From Bradyrhizobium quebecense (GTDB taxonomy: Bacteria > Pseudomonadota > Alphaproteobacteria > Rhizobiales > Xanthobacteraceae): DNA of 64,000 bases. Shown here one piece after another: positions 9,566 through 19,852 of the stretch (positions within the stretch are counted from its first letter, which is position 1; each line of letters opens with the position of its first letter). A program made the translations under genes and the position numbers. The notes beneath the pieces are model-generated. The model had not been told where the DNA came from, did no database searches, and was given only the letters and a program-made list of their open reading frames with translations. Location: positions 1,984,001 through 2,048,000 of the forward strand of contig NZ_CP088022.1 in NCBI RefSeq assembly GCF_013373795.3. Direction: 5' to 3'.

Positions 9566-10438
9566 ATGAGCTCACCCGTCCTGGACCCGGATCTCCTGCA
9601 AGCCTTTGTCGCGGTGGCGGATCATCGCTCCTTCACCCGCGCCGCCGCGGCGCTGAACCGCACCCAATCGGCCGTCAGCATGCAGGTGAAGCGGCTGGAG
9701 GAGCGGCTGGAGGCCGAGCTGTTTCACCGCAGCACGTCCAGCGTCGATCTGAGCGCGGCCGGCGAGGGGCTGCTCGGCTACGCCCGCCGTATTCTGAGTC
9801 TCAACGCTGAGGCGGTCGGCCGGGTGCGCGAGCGCGGCATCGACGGGCGGGTGCGCCTTGGCGTCATGGACGATTACGGGACGCTGATCGTCCCGCCGCT
9901 GCTCAAGGATTTTGTCGGCAACTATCCGCTGATCCATGTCGAGATGGAGACCGGGCTGACTTCGTCGATGACGGACCGGCTCGGCGAAGCCTATGACCTC
10001 GTGATCGCGATGCACCCCGAAGGGCGCGGCGAGGGCGAGTTGCTGCGCACCGAGCAGGCGGTGTGGGCCGCGAGCGCCACGCATCGTGTCGAGGAGCTCG
10101 ACCCGCTGCCGGTTGCGCTCTACCCGCAGGGCTGTCTATTCCGGAGCTGGGCGATGCAGGCGCTGGATGAAGCGAGCCGGCCGTGGCGGCTCGCCTTTGT
10201 CAGCCACAGCCTGTCCGCGGTCGAGGCGATCGCGGCGCAGGGCCTTGCGGTGACGGTCGTGAAGTCGGGGACCTTTCCGCCGGCGCTGCGGCGCCTGACC
10301 GCGCGCGACGGCATGCCGCGGCTGCCGCGGGCGGAGATCCGTCTGCACCGCGCGCCAAATCTTGCGCGCGCGGCGTCATTGCTCGCAGATCATCTCGTCG
10401 CAGCGCTGCGACAACCCGCCAAGCGGGGCGCGGCTTAG
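9566..10438 (+). CDS. LysR-family transcriptional regulator
   Basis: A 290-aa LysR regulator. The N-terminal winged helix is at about residues 5-65 (LLQAFVAVADHRSFTRAAAALNRTQSAVSMQVKRLEERL) and the effector domain at about 90-285 (RVRLGVMDDYGTLIVPPLLKDF). A GTG one codon upstream (9563) is an alternative start. It is divergent from the EamA transporter. Its TAG stop overlaps the stop of the converging SDR gene (shared bases 10435-10438), so the two converging genes have no gap between them. Confidence 0.93.
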   Translation: MSSPVLDPDLLQAFVAVADHRSFTRAAAALNRTQSAVSMQVKRLEERLEAELFHRSTSSVDLSAAGEGLLGYARRILSLNAEAVGRVRERGIDGRVRLGVMDDYGTLIVPPLLKDFVGNYPLIHVEMETGLTSSMTDRLGEAYDLVIAMHPEGRGEGELLRTEQAVWAASATHRVEELDPLPVALYPQGCLFRSWAMQALDEASRPWRLAFVSHSLSAVEAIAAQGLAVTVVKSGTFPPALRRLTARDGMPRLPRAEIRLHRAPNLARAASLLADHLVAALRQPAKRGAA

Positions 10439-11181
10439 TACGTCGCCCGGCCGCCGGAGATGTCGAACACCGCGCCGGTGGAGAACGCGCAATCTTCCGA
10501 CGCCAGCCACGCCACCATGGCGGCGAGCTCTTCGACCTGCACGAAGCGGGCTTTCGGAATCTTCGACAGCATGAAGTCGATGTGCGCTTGCGTCATCTGG
10601 TCGAAGATCGCGGTCTTTGCCGCGGCCGGCGTCACCGCGTTGACCAGGATGTCGTGCTGCGCGAGCTCCTTGCCGAGCGATTTGGTCAGCGCGATCAGGC
10701 CGGCTTTCGACGACGAATAATGCGCGGCGTTCGGATTGCCTTCCTTGCCGGCGACCGAGGCGATGTTGACGATGCGGCCGTATTTCTGGCCGATCATGGT
10801 CGGCACGATCGCCTTGCAGCAGATGAAGGGACCCTCGAGATTGATGCGCATCACCCTGCGCCAATCGTCGAGATCGGTTTCCCATACCGGCTTGTTGGCT
10901 CCGGTGATACCGGCGTTGTTGACGAGAATGTCGATCTTGCCAAACGCCCGCAGCGTCTGATCGCGCGCGGCGTCGACCGCGGCGGGATCGGTGACATCAG
11001 TCTTGATTGCGATGACGTTCTCGCCGATCGCCCGCGCGGTCTTCTCTGCCAGCGGCTGGTCGAAATCCCAGATCGCGACCCTGGCGCCGGATGCGACGAA
11101 GCGCTCGGTGATGGCGCGGCCGAACCCTTGCGCGCCGCCGGTGACGACGGCGCAGCGGCCGTTGAGATCGATCTTGTTCAT
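10435..11181 (-). CDS. SDR-family NAD(P) dehydrogenase (sugar/sugar-acid type)
   Basis: A 248-aa classical short-chain dehydrogenase. The TGGAQGFG cofactor motif is at residues 14-21, NNAG at 88-91, and the catalytic S142, Y155, K159 are all present (YSSSK). The C terminus ends in DISGGRATY. In this locus it probably oxidises the sugar or a 2-keto-3-deoxy acid intermediate; the exact substrate is inference. It follows the second SDR gene by 24 bp and the dehydratase before that, so it is the last gene of the leftward catabolic operon. Confidence 0.9.
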   Translation of the reverse strand: MNKIDLNGRCAVVTGGAQGFGRAITERFVASGARVAIWDFDQPLAEKTARAIGENVIAIKTDVTDPAAVDAARDQTLRAFGKIDILVNNAGITGANKPVWETDLDDWRRVMRINLEGPFICCKAIVPTMIGQKYGRIVNIASVAGKEGNPNAAHYSSSKAGLIALTKSLGKELAQHDILVNAVTPAAAKTAIFDQMTQAHIDFMLSKIPKARFVQVEELAAMVAWLASEDCAFSTGAVFDISGGRATY

Positions 11182-11205
11182 ATCAAATGCCTTTGATCGG
11201 GAAAG

Positions 11206-11937
11206 TCAGAGCATGAAGCCGCCGTCGACGACCATGTCGACGCCGGTGGTGAAGGCGGCTTCGTCGCTTGCAAGATAGACCGCCATGGCCGCGATCTCCT
11301 CGGCGGTGCCAAGCCGGCCCATTTTCTGGCGGGCGACGAACTTCTCGCGTCCGTCTGGGCCCGCGGCAGCTGCGCGCTCCAGCATCGAGGGCGTCTCAAC
11401 GGTGCCGGGGCAGATTGCGTTGCAGCGGATGCCCTGAGTGATGAAGTCCAGCGCGACCGCGCGCGTCAGCAGTGAGACCGCCGCCTTCGACGCGCTGTAG
11501 ACATAGCGGTTGGCCGGCGGCCGCAACGCCGCGCAGGACGAAATGTTGACGATGCTGCCGCCGCCGCCTTCCAGCATCGCCGGCAGAAACGCCTTGATGG
11601 TCCGGTGCATGGATTTGACGTTGAGATCGAACGAGAAGTCGAAGTCCTCGTCCGAGCACTCCAGAATGGTGCCGTGATGCACGAAGCCCGCCGCATTGAG
11701 CAGGATGTCGATCTTGCCGATGCGCTTGGCGAAGCTGTTGACCTCGGCGGTGTTGCGGACGTCGAGCCGGGCGGTCTCGGCGACGCCGTCCTTGCCGAGG
11801 CTGGCGATGCCGCTCTCATTGATGTCGGTGGCGATTACGGTCGCGCCTTCGCGCGCGAATGCGATCGCGCAGGCGCGCCCGATGCCCGCCGCAGCGGCGG
11901 TGACAACGGCGCGCTTTTCCTTCAGTCGATTGGACAT
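11206..11937 (-). CDS. SDR-family dehydrogenase, BDH2 / 2-keto-3-deoxy-L-fuconate dehydrogenase-like
   Basis: A 243-aa SDR. The glycine-rich loop is TAAAAGIG (residues 13-20), with Ala replacing the first glycine. That form is shared by the BDH2/DHRS6 group, which includes the bacterial 2-keto-3-deoxy-L-fuconate 4-dehydrogenases. NAAG is at 81-84, with catalytic S133/S134, Y147 and K151 (YSASK). Beside an IlvD-type dehydratase, this suggests oxidation of a 2-keto-3-deoxy acid to a diketo acid (non-phosphorylative branch). Substrate and direction are inferred, not shown. Confidence 0.85.
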   Translation of the reverse strand: MSNRLKEKRAVVTAAAAGIGRACAIAFAREGATVIATDINESGIASLGKDGVAETARLDVRNTAEVNSFAKRIGKIDILLNAAGFVHHGTILECSDEDFDFSFDLNVKSMHRTIKAFLPAMLEGGGGSIVNISSCAALRPPANRYVYSASKAAVSLLTRAVALDFITQGIRCNAICPGTVETPSMLERAAAAGPDGREKFVARQKMGRLGTAEEIAAMAVYLASDEAAFTTGVDMVVDGGFML

Positions 11938-11971
11938 TCATATCTCCCAGAGTTCGTTTTGATTTTTGTTT

Positions 11972-12054
11972 CGTCATTGCGAGCGAAGCGAAGCAATCCA
12001 TTCCTCCGTTGAGGGGCTATGGATTGCTTCGGCGCTGCGCTCCTCGCAATGACG
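11972..12054. repeat. Palindromic intergenic repeat, CGTCATTGCGAG family
   Basis: An 83-bp palindrome between the SDR gene and the dehydratase gene. The terminal 12-bp arms (CGTCATTGCGAG/CTCGCAATGACG) are perfect and the inner halves carry GCAATCCAT/ATGGATTGC. A second copy lies at 52173-52257. It falls inside a probable operon and could form a stable RNA hairpin that tunes downstream expression. Confidence 0.85.
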
Positions 12055-12062
12055 TCGAAGCT

Positions 12063-13901
12063 TCAGTGATTGTCCCGCGCCACGCCGACCTTGCCGGCGA
12101 TGTCGTGGTAGCGCGTCGCGAGCTCGAGGCAGGCGCCGGTCGCGTGCTGGCCGACGGTCTGGCGGTAGAGCTCCTGCCACGGCGTCTGGTTGGCCGGGTG
12201 CGGGAAACCGCCCTTGGCCTTCAGCTCGGCGCGGCGGGTGCGCAGTTCATCCTCCGAGATCATGATGTTGGCGCTGCCCTTGTTGAGGTCGATGCGCACC
12301 TTGTCGCCGGTCTTGAGGATCGCGAGCCCGCCGTCGGCGGCGGCCTCCGGCGACGCGTTGAGGATCGACGGCGAGCCCGAGGTGCCGGACTGCCTTCCGT
12401 CGCCGATGCAGGGCAGGGACAGGATGCCGCGTTTGATCAGCGCCGCCGGCGGCTGCATGTTCACGACCTCGGCGCCGCCGGGATAGCCGATCGGGCCGGT
12501 GCCGCGAACGAACAGCACGCAGTGCTCGTCGATGTCGAGCGCGGGATCTTCGATCCGCGCGTGATAGTCCTCCGGGCCCTCGAATACGACGGCGCGGCCC
12601 TCGAAGGCGTTCAGATCCTTCGGGTTGGACAGATAGCGGTCGCGGAATTCCTTCGATATCACGCTGGTCTTCATGATCGCGGAATCAAAGAGATTTCCGC
12701 GCAAGACCAGGAAGCCGGCGTCCTTCACCAGCGGCTTGTCGTAGCCCCAGATCACGTCGCCGTCGGGCTTCGGCGCTTCCTTGCAGTTCTCGCCCATGGT
12801 GCGGCCGTTGACGGTGAGGGCGCCTTCATGGATGCGCTTGTGCTTGATCAGCTCGCGCACCACCGACGGCACGCCGCCGGCGCGGTGATATTCCTCGCCG
12901 AGATAGAAGCCGGCCGGCTGCATGTTCACGAGCAGCGGTACGTCATGGCCGTATTTCTGCCAGTCGTCGATCGACAGCTCGACGCCGACATGGCGCGCCA
13001 GCGCGTTGATGTGGATCGGCGCATTGGTCGAGCCGCCGATCGCGGAGTTGACCACGATGCAGTTCTCGAACGCCTCGCGCGTCAGGAAGTCCGACGGCTT
13101 CAGGTCGTCCCAGACCATGTCGACGATTCGCTTTCCGGTCTCGTAGGCGATTTGGCCGCGCTCGCGATAGGGCGCCGGGATCGCTGCGCAGCCCGGCAGC
13201 GAGAAACCGAGCGCTTCCGCGAGCGAGTTCATCGTGGAGGCGGTGCCCATGGTGTTGCAATGGCCGACCGACGGCGCCGAGGAGGCCACGATCTCGATGA
13301 ACTGCTCATAGTCGATCTCGCCCGCAGCGAGCCGCTCGCGCGCCTTCCACACCACGGTGCCGGAGCCGGTGCGCTGGCCCTCGTGCCACCCGTTCAGCAT
13401 CGGGCCGCCCGACAGCACGATCGCCGGCAGGTTGACGGTCGCCGCCGCCATCATGCAGGCCGGGGTGGTCTTGTCGCAGCCGGTGGTCAACACCACGCCA
13501 TCAAGCGGATAGCCGAACAGGATCTCGACCAGGCCGAGATAGGCGAGATTGCGGTCGAGCGCCGCGGTCGGGCGCTTGCCGGTCTCCTGGATCGGATGGG
13601 TCGGAAACTCCATCGCGATGCCGCCGGCGGCGCGGATGCCCTCGCGGACGCGGTGCGCGAGCTCGAGGTGGTGCCTGTTGCAGGGCGACAGGTCGTTGCC
13701 GGTCTGGGCGATGCCGATGATCGGCTTGCCCGACTGCAATTCCTCGCGGGTTAGCCCGTAGTTCAGGTAGCGCTCGAGATAGAGCGCGGTCATGCCCGGA
13801 TTGTGTGGGTTGTCGAACCATTCCTGGGAGCGGAGCCTGCGGCCCTTGCCCGTCTTGGTCTCGCCTGCGGCGCTATGCCCGTTGGTGTGGGGTTTTGTCA
13901 T
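12063..13901 (-). CDS. IlvD/Edd-family sugar-acid dehydratase (xylonate/arabonate/galactonate type)
   Basis: A 612-aa Fe-S dehydratase that converts an aldonic acid to its 2-keto-3-deoxy acid. It closely resembles the Caulobacter xylonate dehydratase pattern: RSQEWFDNP near the N terminus, C74 (SPCNRHH), C142 ([11 protein letters not shown]) and C215 ([12 protein letters not shown]) as cluster ligands, and the C-terminal [20 protein letters not shown] block. These features separate it from biosynthetic IlvD. The substrate may be a pentonate or hexonate. Start: ATG at 13901 has GGGAG 5-9 bp upstream; a TTG at 13916 is less likely. A LacI-type operator lies about 150 bp upstream. Confidence 0.92.
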   Translation of the reverse strand: MTKPHTNGHSAAGETKTGKGRRLRSQEWFDNPHNPGMTALYLERYLNYGLTREELQSGKPIIGIAQTGNDLSPCNRHHLELAHRVREGIRAAGGIAMEFPTHPIQETGKRPTAALDRNLAYLGLVEILFGYPLDGVVLTTGCDKTTPACMMAAATVNLPAIVLSGGPMLNGWHEGQRTGSGTVVWKARERLAAGEIDYEQFIEIVASSAPSVGHCNTMGTASTMNSLAEALGFSLPGCAAIPAPYRERGQIAYETGKRIVDMVWDDLKPSDFLTREAFENCIVVNSAIGGSTNAPIHINALARHVGVELSIDDWQKYGHDVPLLVNMQPAGFYLGEEYHRAGGVPSVVRELIKHKRIHEGALTVNGRTMGENCKEAPKPDGDVIWGYDKPLVKDAGFLVLRGNLFDSAIMKTSVISKEFRDRYLSNPKDLNAFEGRAVVFEGPEDYHARIEDPALDIDEHCVLFVRGTGPIGYPGGAEVVNMQPPAALIKRGILSLPCIGDGRQSGTSGSPSILNASPEAAADGGLAILKTGDKVRIDLNKGSANIMISEDELRTRRAELKAKGGFPHPANQTPWQELYRQTVGQHATGACLELATRYHDIAGKVGVARDNH

Positions 13902-14052
13902 TGGTTTCTCCCGCAATGCAAACTCTTGATGGGCCCATTCAAGGGCTCTGGTTCAACGTTGTTCTACCTTGCGCAAATCGTCGCGCATTACAAACCTCGA
14001 CGATCACGCACAGGTGTTTCACTGGATGGATTGGACCTTAGTTCAAGGCACT

Positions 14053-14066
14053 TGGTTGCGCTATCA
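14053..14066. promoter_or_regulatory. LacI-type operator candidate upstream of the dehydratase operon
   Basis: TGGTTGCGCTATCA, a palindrome around a GCGC core with 5 of 7 pairs matching. It matches 12 of 14 bases of the reverse complement of the site at 15186-15199 on the other side of the lacI-family gene. It sits between the regulator stop (14115) and the dehydratase start (13901). Confidence 0.6.
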
Positions 14067-14114
14067 TTTTGTCATCTTTTGCGTCCCTTGTGACGGGCTG
14101 GTGTGGGGCGGATC

Positions 14115-15143
14115 TCAGCTGCGCCGCGCCGAGCTCTGCCGTTCCATGACACTGAAGCCGAGATCGACGATGGGCTCGGCGGGCCGGCGTCCTTCGAGCG
14201 TCTCGATCACCATCATGGCAGCGTTTCTGCCCATTTCGTAGCGATTGGTGCGCACGCTGCTTAACGTCGGCTCGCTCGACGCCATGAATTCGAGATCGTT
14301 GAAGCCGACGATCGCCATCTGCTGCGGCACCGCCATGTGACGGCGCTTGCATTCGAACAGCGCGCCGAGTGCCAGGTCGTCATTGACGCAGAACACCGCG
14401 TCGATGTCGGGCGTCTTGGCGAGCAGGTCGGCAAGCAGCGTCCCACCCAATGTCACCGAGGTCGGAATCGCGGTCGTGACAATGAGCTGCGGATCGAACA
14501 GCCCGGCCTCGGTCATCGCGGCGCGATAGCCGTCAAGCCGCCGCTGCACCCGCGGATCCATTCGCGCGCCGAGGAAGCCGATCCGCCGGTTGCCCTGCGC
14601 GAGCAGGTGGGCGATTGCGGCTTTTGCCGCGTCAAAATGCGAGAATCCGATCATCATGTCGATCGGGGAGGGCCCGACTTCCATGATTTGCACGATCGGG
14701 CAATCGACCGTTTCCATGATGCGGCGGGAATCGGCGGTCTGGTTGATGCCGGTGATGATCAGCCCGGCCGGCTTCTGTGCCAGAAAAAGACGCAGCAGGC
14801 GCTCTTCCTGCAGGATGCTGTAGCGGGTGTTGGCGAGCTGAATGCTGTAGCGGCTGCCGTCGAGCGCGTCATAGATGCCGCGCAGCACGTCGGCGAACAC
14901 GTTGTTGGTCAGCGACGGGATCAGAACACCGATCACCTCGGTGCGCTGCGACGCAAGCGCGCGTGCCGCGAGATTGGGCACGTAACCGAGTTCTTTTGCC
15001 GCACTTTCGACCCGGGCGCGCTTGCCGGCCGAGAGTGCATCCGGATTCCTGAAGAAACGCGAGGCCGTAATCGGACTGACGCCGGCAAGCTTCGCGACTT
15101 CGGCGAGCCGGATCTTGCCTGGCGTCATCTGTTTTCGGGCCAT
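14115..15143 (-). CDS. LacI-family transcriptional regulator of the sugar-acid locus
   Basis: A 342-aa LacI/GalR repressor. Helix-turn-helix at about residues 11-36 (RLAEVAKLAGVSPITASRFFRNPD), hinge YVPNLAARALASQRT at about 52-66, then a periplasmic-binding-protein-like effector domain (EVIGVLIPSLTNNVFADVLRGIYD onward). It is divergent from the ABC transporter genes and directly upstream of the dehydratase operon, with an operator-like palindrome on each side. This makes it the likely local regulator responding to a pathway intermediate. Confidence 0.94.
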   Translation of the reverse strand: MARKQMTPGKIRLAEVAKLAGVSPITASRFFRNPDALSAGKRARVESAAKELGYVPNLAARALASQRTEVIGVLIPSLTNNVFADVLRGIYDALDGSRYSIQLANTRYSILQEERLLRLFLAQKPAGLIITGINQTADSRRIMETVDCPIVQIMEVGPSPIDMMIGFSHFDAAKAAIAHLLAQGNRRIGFLGARMDPRVQRRLDGYRAAMTEAGLFDPQLIVTTAIPTSVTLGGTLLADLLAKTPDIDAVFCVNDDLALGALFECKRRHMAVPQQMAIVGFNDLEFMASSEPTLSSVRTNRYEMGRNAAMMVIETLEGRRPAEPIVDLGFSVMERQSSARRS

Positions 15144-15185
15144 TTGCCGCTCATATCACGACGTTCGTCGCAGACAAACCGATAT

Positions 15186-15199
15186 TGACAGCGCTACCA
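15186..15199. promoter_or_regulatory. LacI-type operator candidate in the lacI/ABC transporter divergent promoter
   Basis: TGACAGCGCTACCA, a GCGC-centred palindrome; with one flanking pair on each side (15185-15200), 6 of 8 pairs match. It lies 43 bp upstream of the LacI gene start, so binding would block or autoregulate that promoter. Its reverse complement matches the site at 14053-14066 in 12 of 14 bases. A further perfect dyad, CGATT-GCT-AATCG, follows at 15202-15214. Confidence 0.6.
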
Positions 15200-15349
15200 A
15201 GCGATTGCTAATCGAACGATTGCCAAAACCGGATAAACTGCGGACAATAACGCAAGTCCAACAGAGCCGCGCACCTAGCGTGGCCGGAACAAAACAGAGC
15301 GGTGGCGGCACTCGTCGTACGCCGTCGGGAACTTGAGGGAGGGAAGTGG

Positions 15350-16417
<1,068 letters not shown>

Positions 16418-16495
16418 CCGACTGATCGATCTGAATGGCCGACCAACAGGCCAGATCAAAAACAAGAAAAACACAGTCATTTGGGAGGAAGGACG

Positions 16496-17815
16496 ATGCA
16501 CGATTTTACTCGCCGCTCGCTACTTCAGGGCGGCACCGCGCTGGCCGCAACCGGGATGCTGACCGGGCCGGCGCTTTTTGACTTCGCCAAGGCCTGGGCG
16601 CAGAGCGCGCCCTGGAAGGCGGAGCCCGGCGCCAAGCTCACCGTGATGCGCTGGAAGCGCTTCGTGCCCGCGGAAGACGATGCCTTCAATGCCATGGTGG
16701 CGGCCTTCAAGGCGGCAACCGGCACCGAGATGAACGTGTTCAGCGAGTCCTTCGAGGACGTGCAGCCGAAGGCCTCGGTCGCCGCCAACACCGGCTCGGG
16801 TCTCGACCTGGCCTGGGGCCTGCACACGCTGCCGCAGCTGTTCCCGACCAAGGTCCTCAAGATGAACGACGTTGCCGATTATCTCGGCAAGAAGTACGGC
16901 GGCTGGACCGAGGCCGCGGCCAAGACCTGCAAGCAGGGCGATGACTGGCTCGGCATTCCCGTCGCGACCATCGGCGGCTATTTGACCTTTCGCAAGTCGG
17001 CGGTCGAGAAGGCCGGCTTCAAGCAGGTGCCGTCCGACTTCCCGGCCTATCTCGAACTTTGCAAGGCACTGAAGGCGAACAACACGCCGGCCGGCTTCGC
17101 GCTGGGCCATGCCACCGGCGACGCCAATGCCTGGGTCCACAACATCCTCTGGGGCTTCAACGGCTGGACCGTCGACAAGGACGACAAGGTCATCATCAAC
17201 TCGCCGGAGACGATGAAGGCGCTGGAGTACGCCAAGGCGCTGTCGGATACCTTCATTCCCGGTGTCGCATCGTGGAACGACTCCTCCAACAACAAGGCGT
17301 TCCTGTCCGGCGAACTGTACCTAACCTCGAACGGCATCTCGATCTACGTCGCCGCCAAGGACGACCCCAGCAAGAAGGAGCTCGCCGAAGACATCGACCA
17401 CGCGCTGTGGCCGGTCGGCCCGATCGGCAAGCCGACTGAGCTGCAGCTCGCGGTTCCGATCCTCGCCTTCAACTTCTGCAAATATCCGAATGCGGCAAAG
17501 GCTTTCATCGCCTTCATGCTGGAGAAGGAGAATTTCGAGAAGTGGCTGTCGGGCGCGCGGGGTTATCTCACCCACACGCTCAACGCCTACGACACCGCGC
17601 CGGTTTGGACGGCCGACCCGAAGAATGCGGTGTTCGGCCAGGCCTCGAAGCGCGCGCTGCCGGCCTCCGGCATAGGCACGCCCGGCGAGAAGGCGGCGAC
17701 CGCGATTGCCGACTTCATCGTGGTCGATATGTTCGCGAACTACTGCACCGGCGCCAAGGACGGCAAGACCGCGATGGCGGAAGCCGAGCGGCAGCTGAAG
17801 CGCATTTATCGCTGA
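16496..17815 (+). CDS. Sugar ABC transporter substrate-binding protein with Tat-type signal
   Basis: A 439-aa extracellular solute-binding protein of family 1 (CUT1). The N terminus TRRSLLQGGTALAATGML carries a twin-arginine motif, with a hydrophobic stretch and a cleavage-like AWAQ near residue 36, so export is probably by Tat. The start at 16496 follows GGGAGGAAGGACG. A DUF/SBP_bac fold is indicated by the LTVMRWKRFVPAEDDAFNAMV strand/helix near the mature N terminus. The ligand is unknown; the enzymes around it suggest a sugar or sugar acid. Confidence 0.92.
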   Translation: MHDFTRRSLLQGGTALAATGMLTGPALFDFAKAWAQSAPWKAEPGAKLTVMRWKRFVPAEDDAFNAMVAAFKAATGTEMNVFSESFEDVQPKASVAANTGSGLDLAWGLHTLPQLFPTKVLKMNDVADYLGKKYGGWTEAAAKTCKQGDDWLGIPVATIGGYLTFRKSAVEKAGFKQVPSDFPAYLELCKALKANNTPAGFALGHATGDANAWVHNILWGFNGWTVDKDDKVIINSPETMKALEYAKALSDTFIPGVASWNDSSNNKAFLSGELYLTSNGISIYVAAKDDPSKKELAEDIDHALWPVGPIGKPTELQLAVPILAFNFCKYPNAAKAFIAFMLEKENFEKWLSGARGYLTHTLNAYDTAPVWTADPKNAVFGQASKRALPASGIGTPGEKAATAIADFIVVDMFANYCTGAKDGKTAMAEAERQLKRIYR

Positions 17816-17924
17816 TGTGATGGCCGCGGGCGGCGGAGGACCGCCGCTCGCGCCGTCATTGGAATGCCATCACTGGAATATTGCGTAGTCATGCTCAATC
17901 ATGTGAGCAATCGGGACATCGCCT

Positions 17925-18884
17925 ATGGCCGACATCGCCCTTGCGCCGCGACGCGCGAAGACCGAAATTCGCGAAGCGACCACCTGGGATCAGCTGCGCC
18001 ACAACAAGAACTGGCTCGGCTTCTGGTTCATGGTGCCGGCGATGGCATTCCTGATCTTCTTCCTGGCCTATCCGCTGGGCCTCGGGATCTGGCTGTCCTT
18101 CACCGACACCCGCATCGGCCGCGTCGGTCATTTCATCGGCACCGAGAACTATGAGTGGCTGTGGGATGATTCCATCTTCTGGCTGTCGGTGTTCAACACG
18201 CTGCTCTACACCTCCGTCGCGAGCGCGGTGAAATTCGCGGTCGGGCTCTATCTCGCGCTGCTGCTCAACGAGCGCATGCCGTTCAAGGCGCTGCTGCGTG
18301 CCGCCGTGCTGATCCCGTTCATCGTGCCGACCGTGCTGTCGGCGCTGGCATTCTGGTGGATCTTCGATTCGCAGTTCTCGATCATCTCCTGGTCGCTGAA
18401 GCATCTTGGCCTGATCACCCAGAACATCAATTTCCTCGGCGACACCACCTGGGCCCGCATCTGCGTGATCTTCGCCAATATCTGGCGCGGCGTGCCGTTC
18501 GTCGCGATCACGCTGCTGGCAGGCCTGCAAACCGTGCAGCCTTCGCTCTACGAGGCGGCGACGCTCGACGGCGCCTCGCGCTGGCAGATGTTCCGCTTCA
18601 TCACCTATCCCTTGCTGACGCCGATCATCGCGGTCGTGATGACGTTCTCGGTGCTGTTCACCTTCACCGACTTCCAGCTGATCTGGGCGATGACCCGCGG
18701 CGGCCCGGTTAACGCCACCCATCTGATGGCGACGCTGTCCTACCAGCGCGCGATCATCGCCGGACAATTGGGCGAGGGGGCCGCGATCTCGAGCGCCATG
18801 ATCCCGTTCCTGCTCGCCGCGATCATGGTGTCCTGGTTCGGCCTGCAGCGCAGGAAGTGGCAGCAGGGAGAAAGCAATGACTGA
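17925..18884 (+). CDS. Sugar ABC transporter permease 1 (MalF/UgpA type)
   Basis: A 319-aa polytopic permease with six to seven membrane helices. The coupling-helix EAA loop is visible as YEAATLDGASRWQMFRFITYPLL. It overlaps the next permease gene by 8 bp (start at 18877), showing translational coupling. The ribosome site before the ATG is weak (GGGACATCGCCT). Confidence 0.94.
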   Translation: MADIALAPRRAKTEIREATTWDQLRHNKNWLGFWFMVPAMAFLIFFLAYPLGLGIWLSFTDTRIGRVGHFIGTENYEWLWDDSIFWLSVFNTLLYTSVASAVKFAVGLYLALLLNERMPFKALLRAAVLIPFIVPTVLSALAFWWIFDSQFSIISWSLKHLGLITQNINFLGDTTWARICVIFANIWRGVPFVAITLLAGLQTVQPSLYEAATLDGASRWQMFRFITYPLLTPIIAVVMTFSVLFTFTDFQLIWAMTRGGPVNATHLMATLSYQRAIIAGQLGEGAAISSAMIPFLLAAIMVSWFGLQRRKWQQGESND

Positions 18885-19800
18885 CCTTCCTGCCCCCAAG
18901 GTCAATCTCAAGTCCATCCTGTCGACGCCGGCGCGCGTCGACAACAGCGAGGGCATGAGCTATTTGCAGTCGGTGCCGCGGCGGATCGTGACGCTCTACA
19001 TTCCGCTGTCGATCATCGTCATCATCCTGCTGTTCCCGTTCTATTGGATGGGGCTGACCGCGATCAAGCCGGACGACCAGCTGCTCGACCTCGACAAGTA
19101 CAATCCGTTCTGGACCTGGAATCCGACCTTCAAGCACATCCACAAGCTGCTCTTCGAGAGCTACTATCCGCACTGGCTCTGGAACACGATGTATGTGGCG
19201 ATCGGTGCCACCGTGCTGTCGATCATCGCGAGCGTGCTTGCGGCCTATGCGATCGTGCGGCTGCGCTACAAGGGCGCCAACGTCGTCGGCGGCCTGATCT
19301 TCCTGGCCTATCTGGTGCCGCCGTCGATCCTGTTCATTCCGCTCGCCACCGTCGTGTTCCAGTACGGCCTATTCGACTCGCCGATGGCGCTGATCCTGAC
19401 CTATCCGACGATCCTGATCCCGTTCTCGACCTGGCTTCTGATGGGCTATTTCAAGACCATCCCGTTCGAGCTCGAGGAGTGCGCGCTGATCGATGGCGCC
19501 AGCCGCTGGCAGATCCTGATCAAGATCGTGCTGCCGCTTGCCATTCCCGGCCTGATCTCGGCCTTCATCTTCTGCTTTACGCTGTGCTGGAACGAGTTCA
19601 TCTACGCGCTGACATTCCTGCAATCGACCCCGAACAAGACCGTGCCGGTCGCCATCGTCAACGAATTCGTTGACGGTGACATCTATCGCTGGGGTTCCCT
19701 GATGGCAGGGGCGCTATGCGGCTCGCTGCCGCTGGTTATTCTTTACGCCTTCTTCGTTGAGCATTATGTCTCGGCGATGACGGGTGCCGTGAAGGAATAA
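18877..19800 (+). CDS. Sugar ABC transporter permease 2 (MalG/UgpE type)
   Basis: A 307-aa second permease with six predicted helices and the EAA motif FELEECALIDGASRWQILIKIVLPLAIPG. Together with the first permease, the ATPase at 15350 and the binding protein at 16496 it forms a complete CUT1 importer. Ribosome site GGGAGAAAG lies within the end of the preceding gene. Confidence 0.94.
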   Translation: MTDLPAPKVNLKSILSTPARVDNSEGMSYLQSVPRRIVTLYIPLSIIVIILLFPFYWMGLTAIKPDDQLLDLDKYNPFWTWNPTFKHIHKLLFESYYPHWLWNTMYVAIGATVLSIIASVLAAYAIVRLRYKGANVVGGLIFLAYLVPPSILFIPLATVVFQYGLFDSPMALILTYPTILIPFSTWLLMGYFKTIPFELEECALIDGASRWQILIKIVLPLAIPGLISAFIFCFTLCWNEFIYALTFLQSTPNKTVPVAIVNEFVDGDIYRWGSLMAGALCGSLPLVILYAFFVEHYVSAMTGAVKE

Positions 19801-19852
19801 GCGCGCAAGGCCCGCAGCTGAATTCGAAGAAGAGAAGAAAGGGAGCAGGGTC

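Noticed and set aside
12009..13754. 581-codon plus-strand open frame opposite the dehydratase
   Set aside because: The opposite strand carries conserved Fe-S Cys motifs and a full family length. This frame starts within an intergenic palindrome and has no domain.
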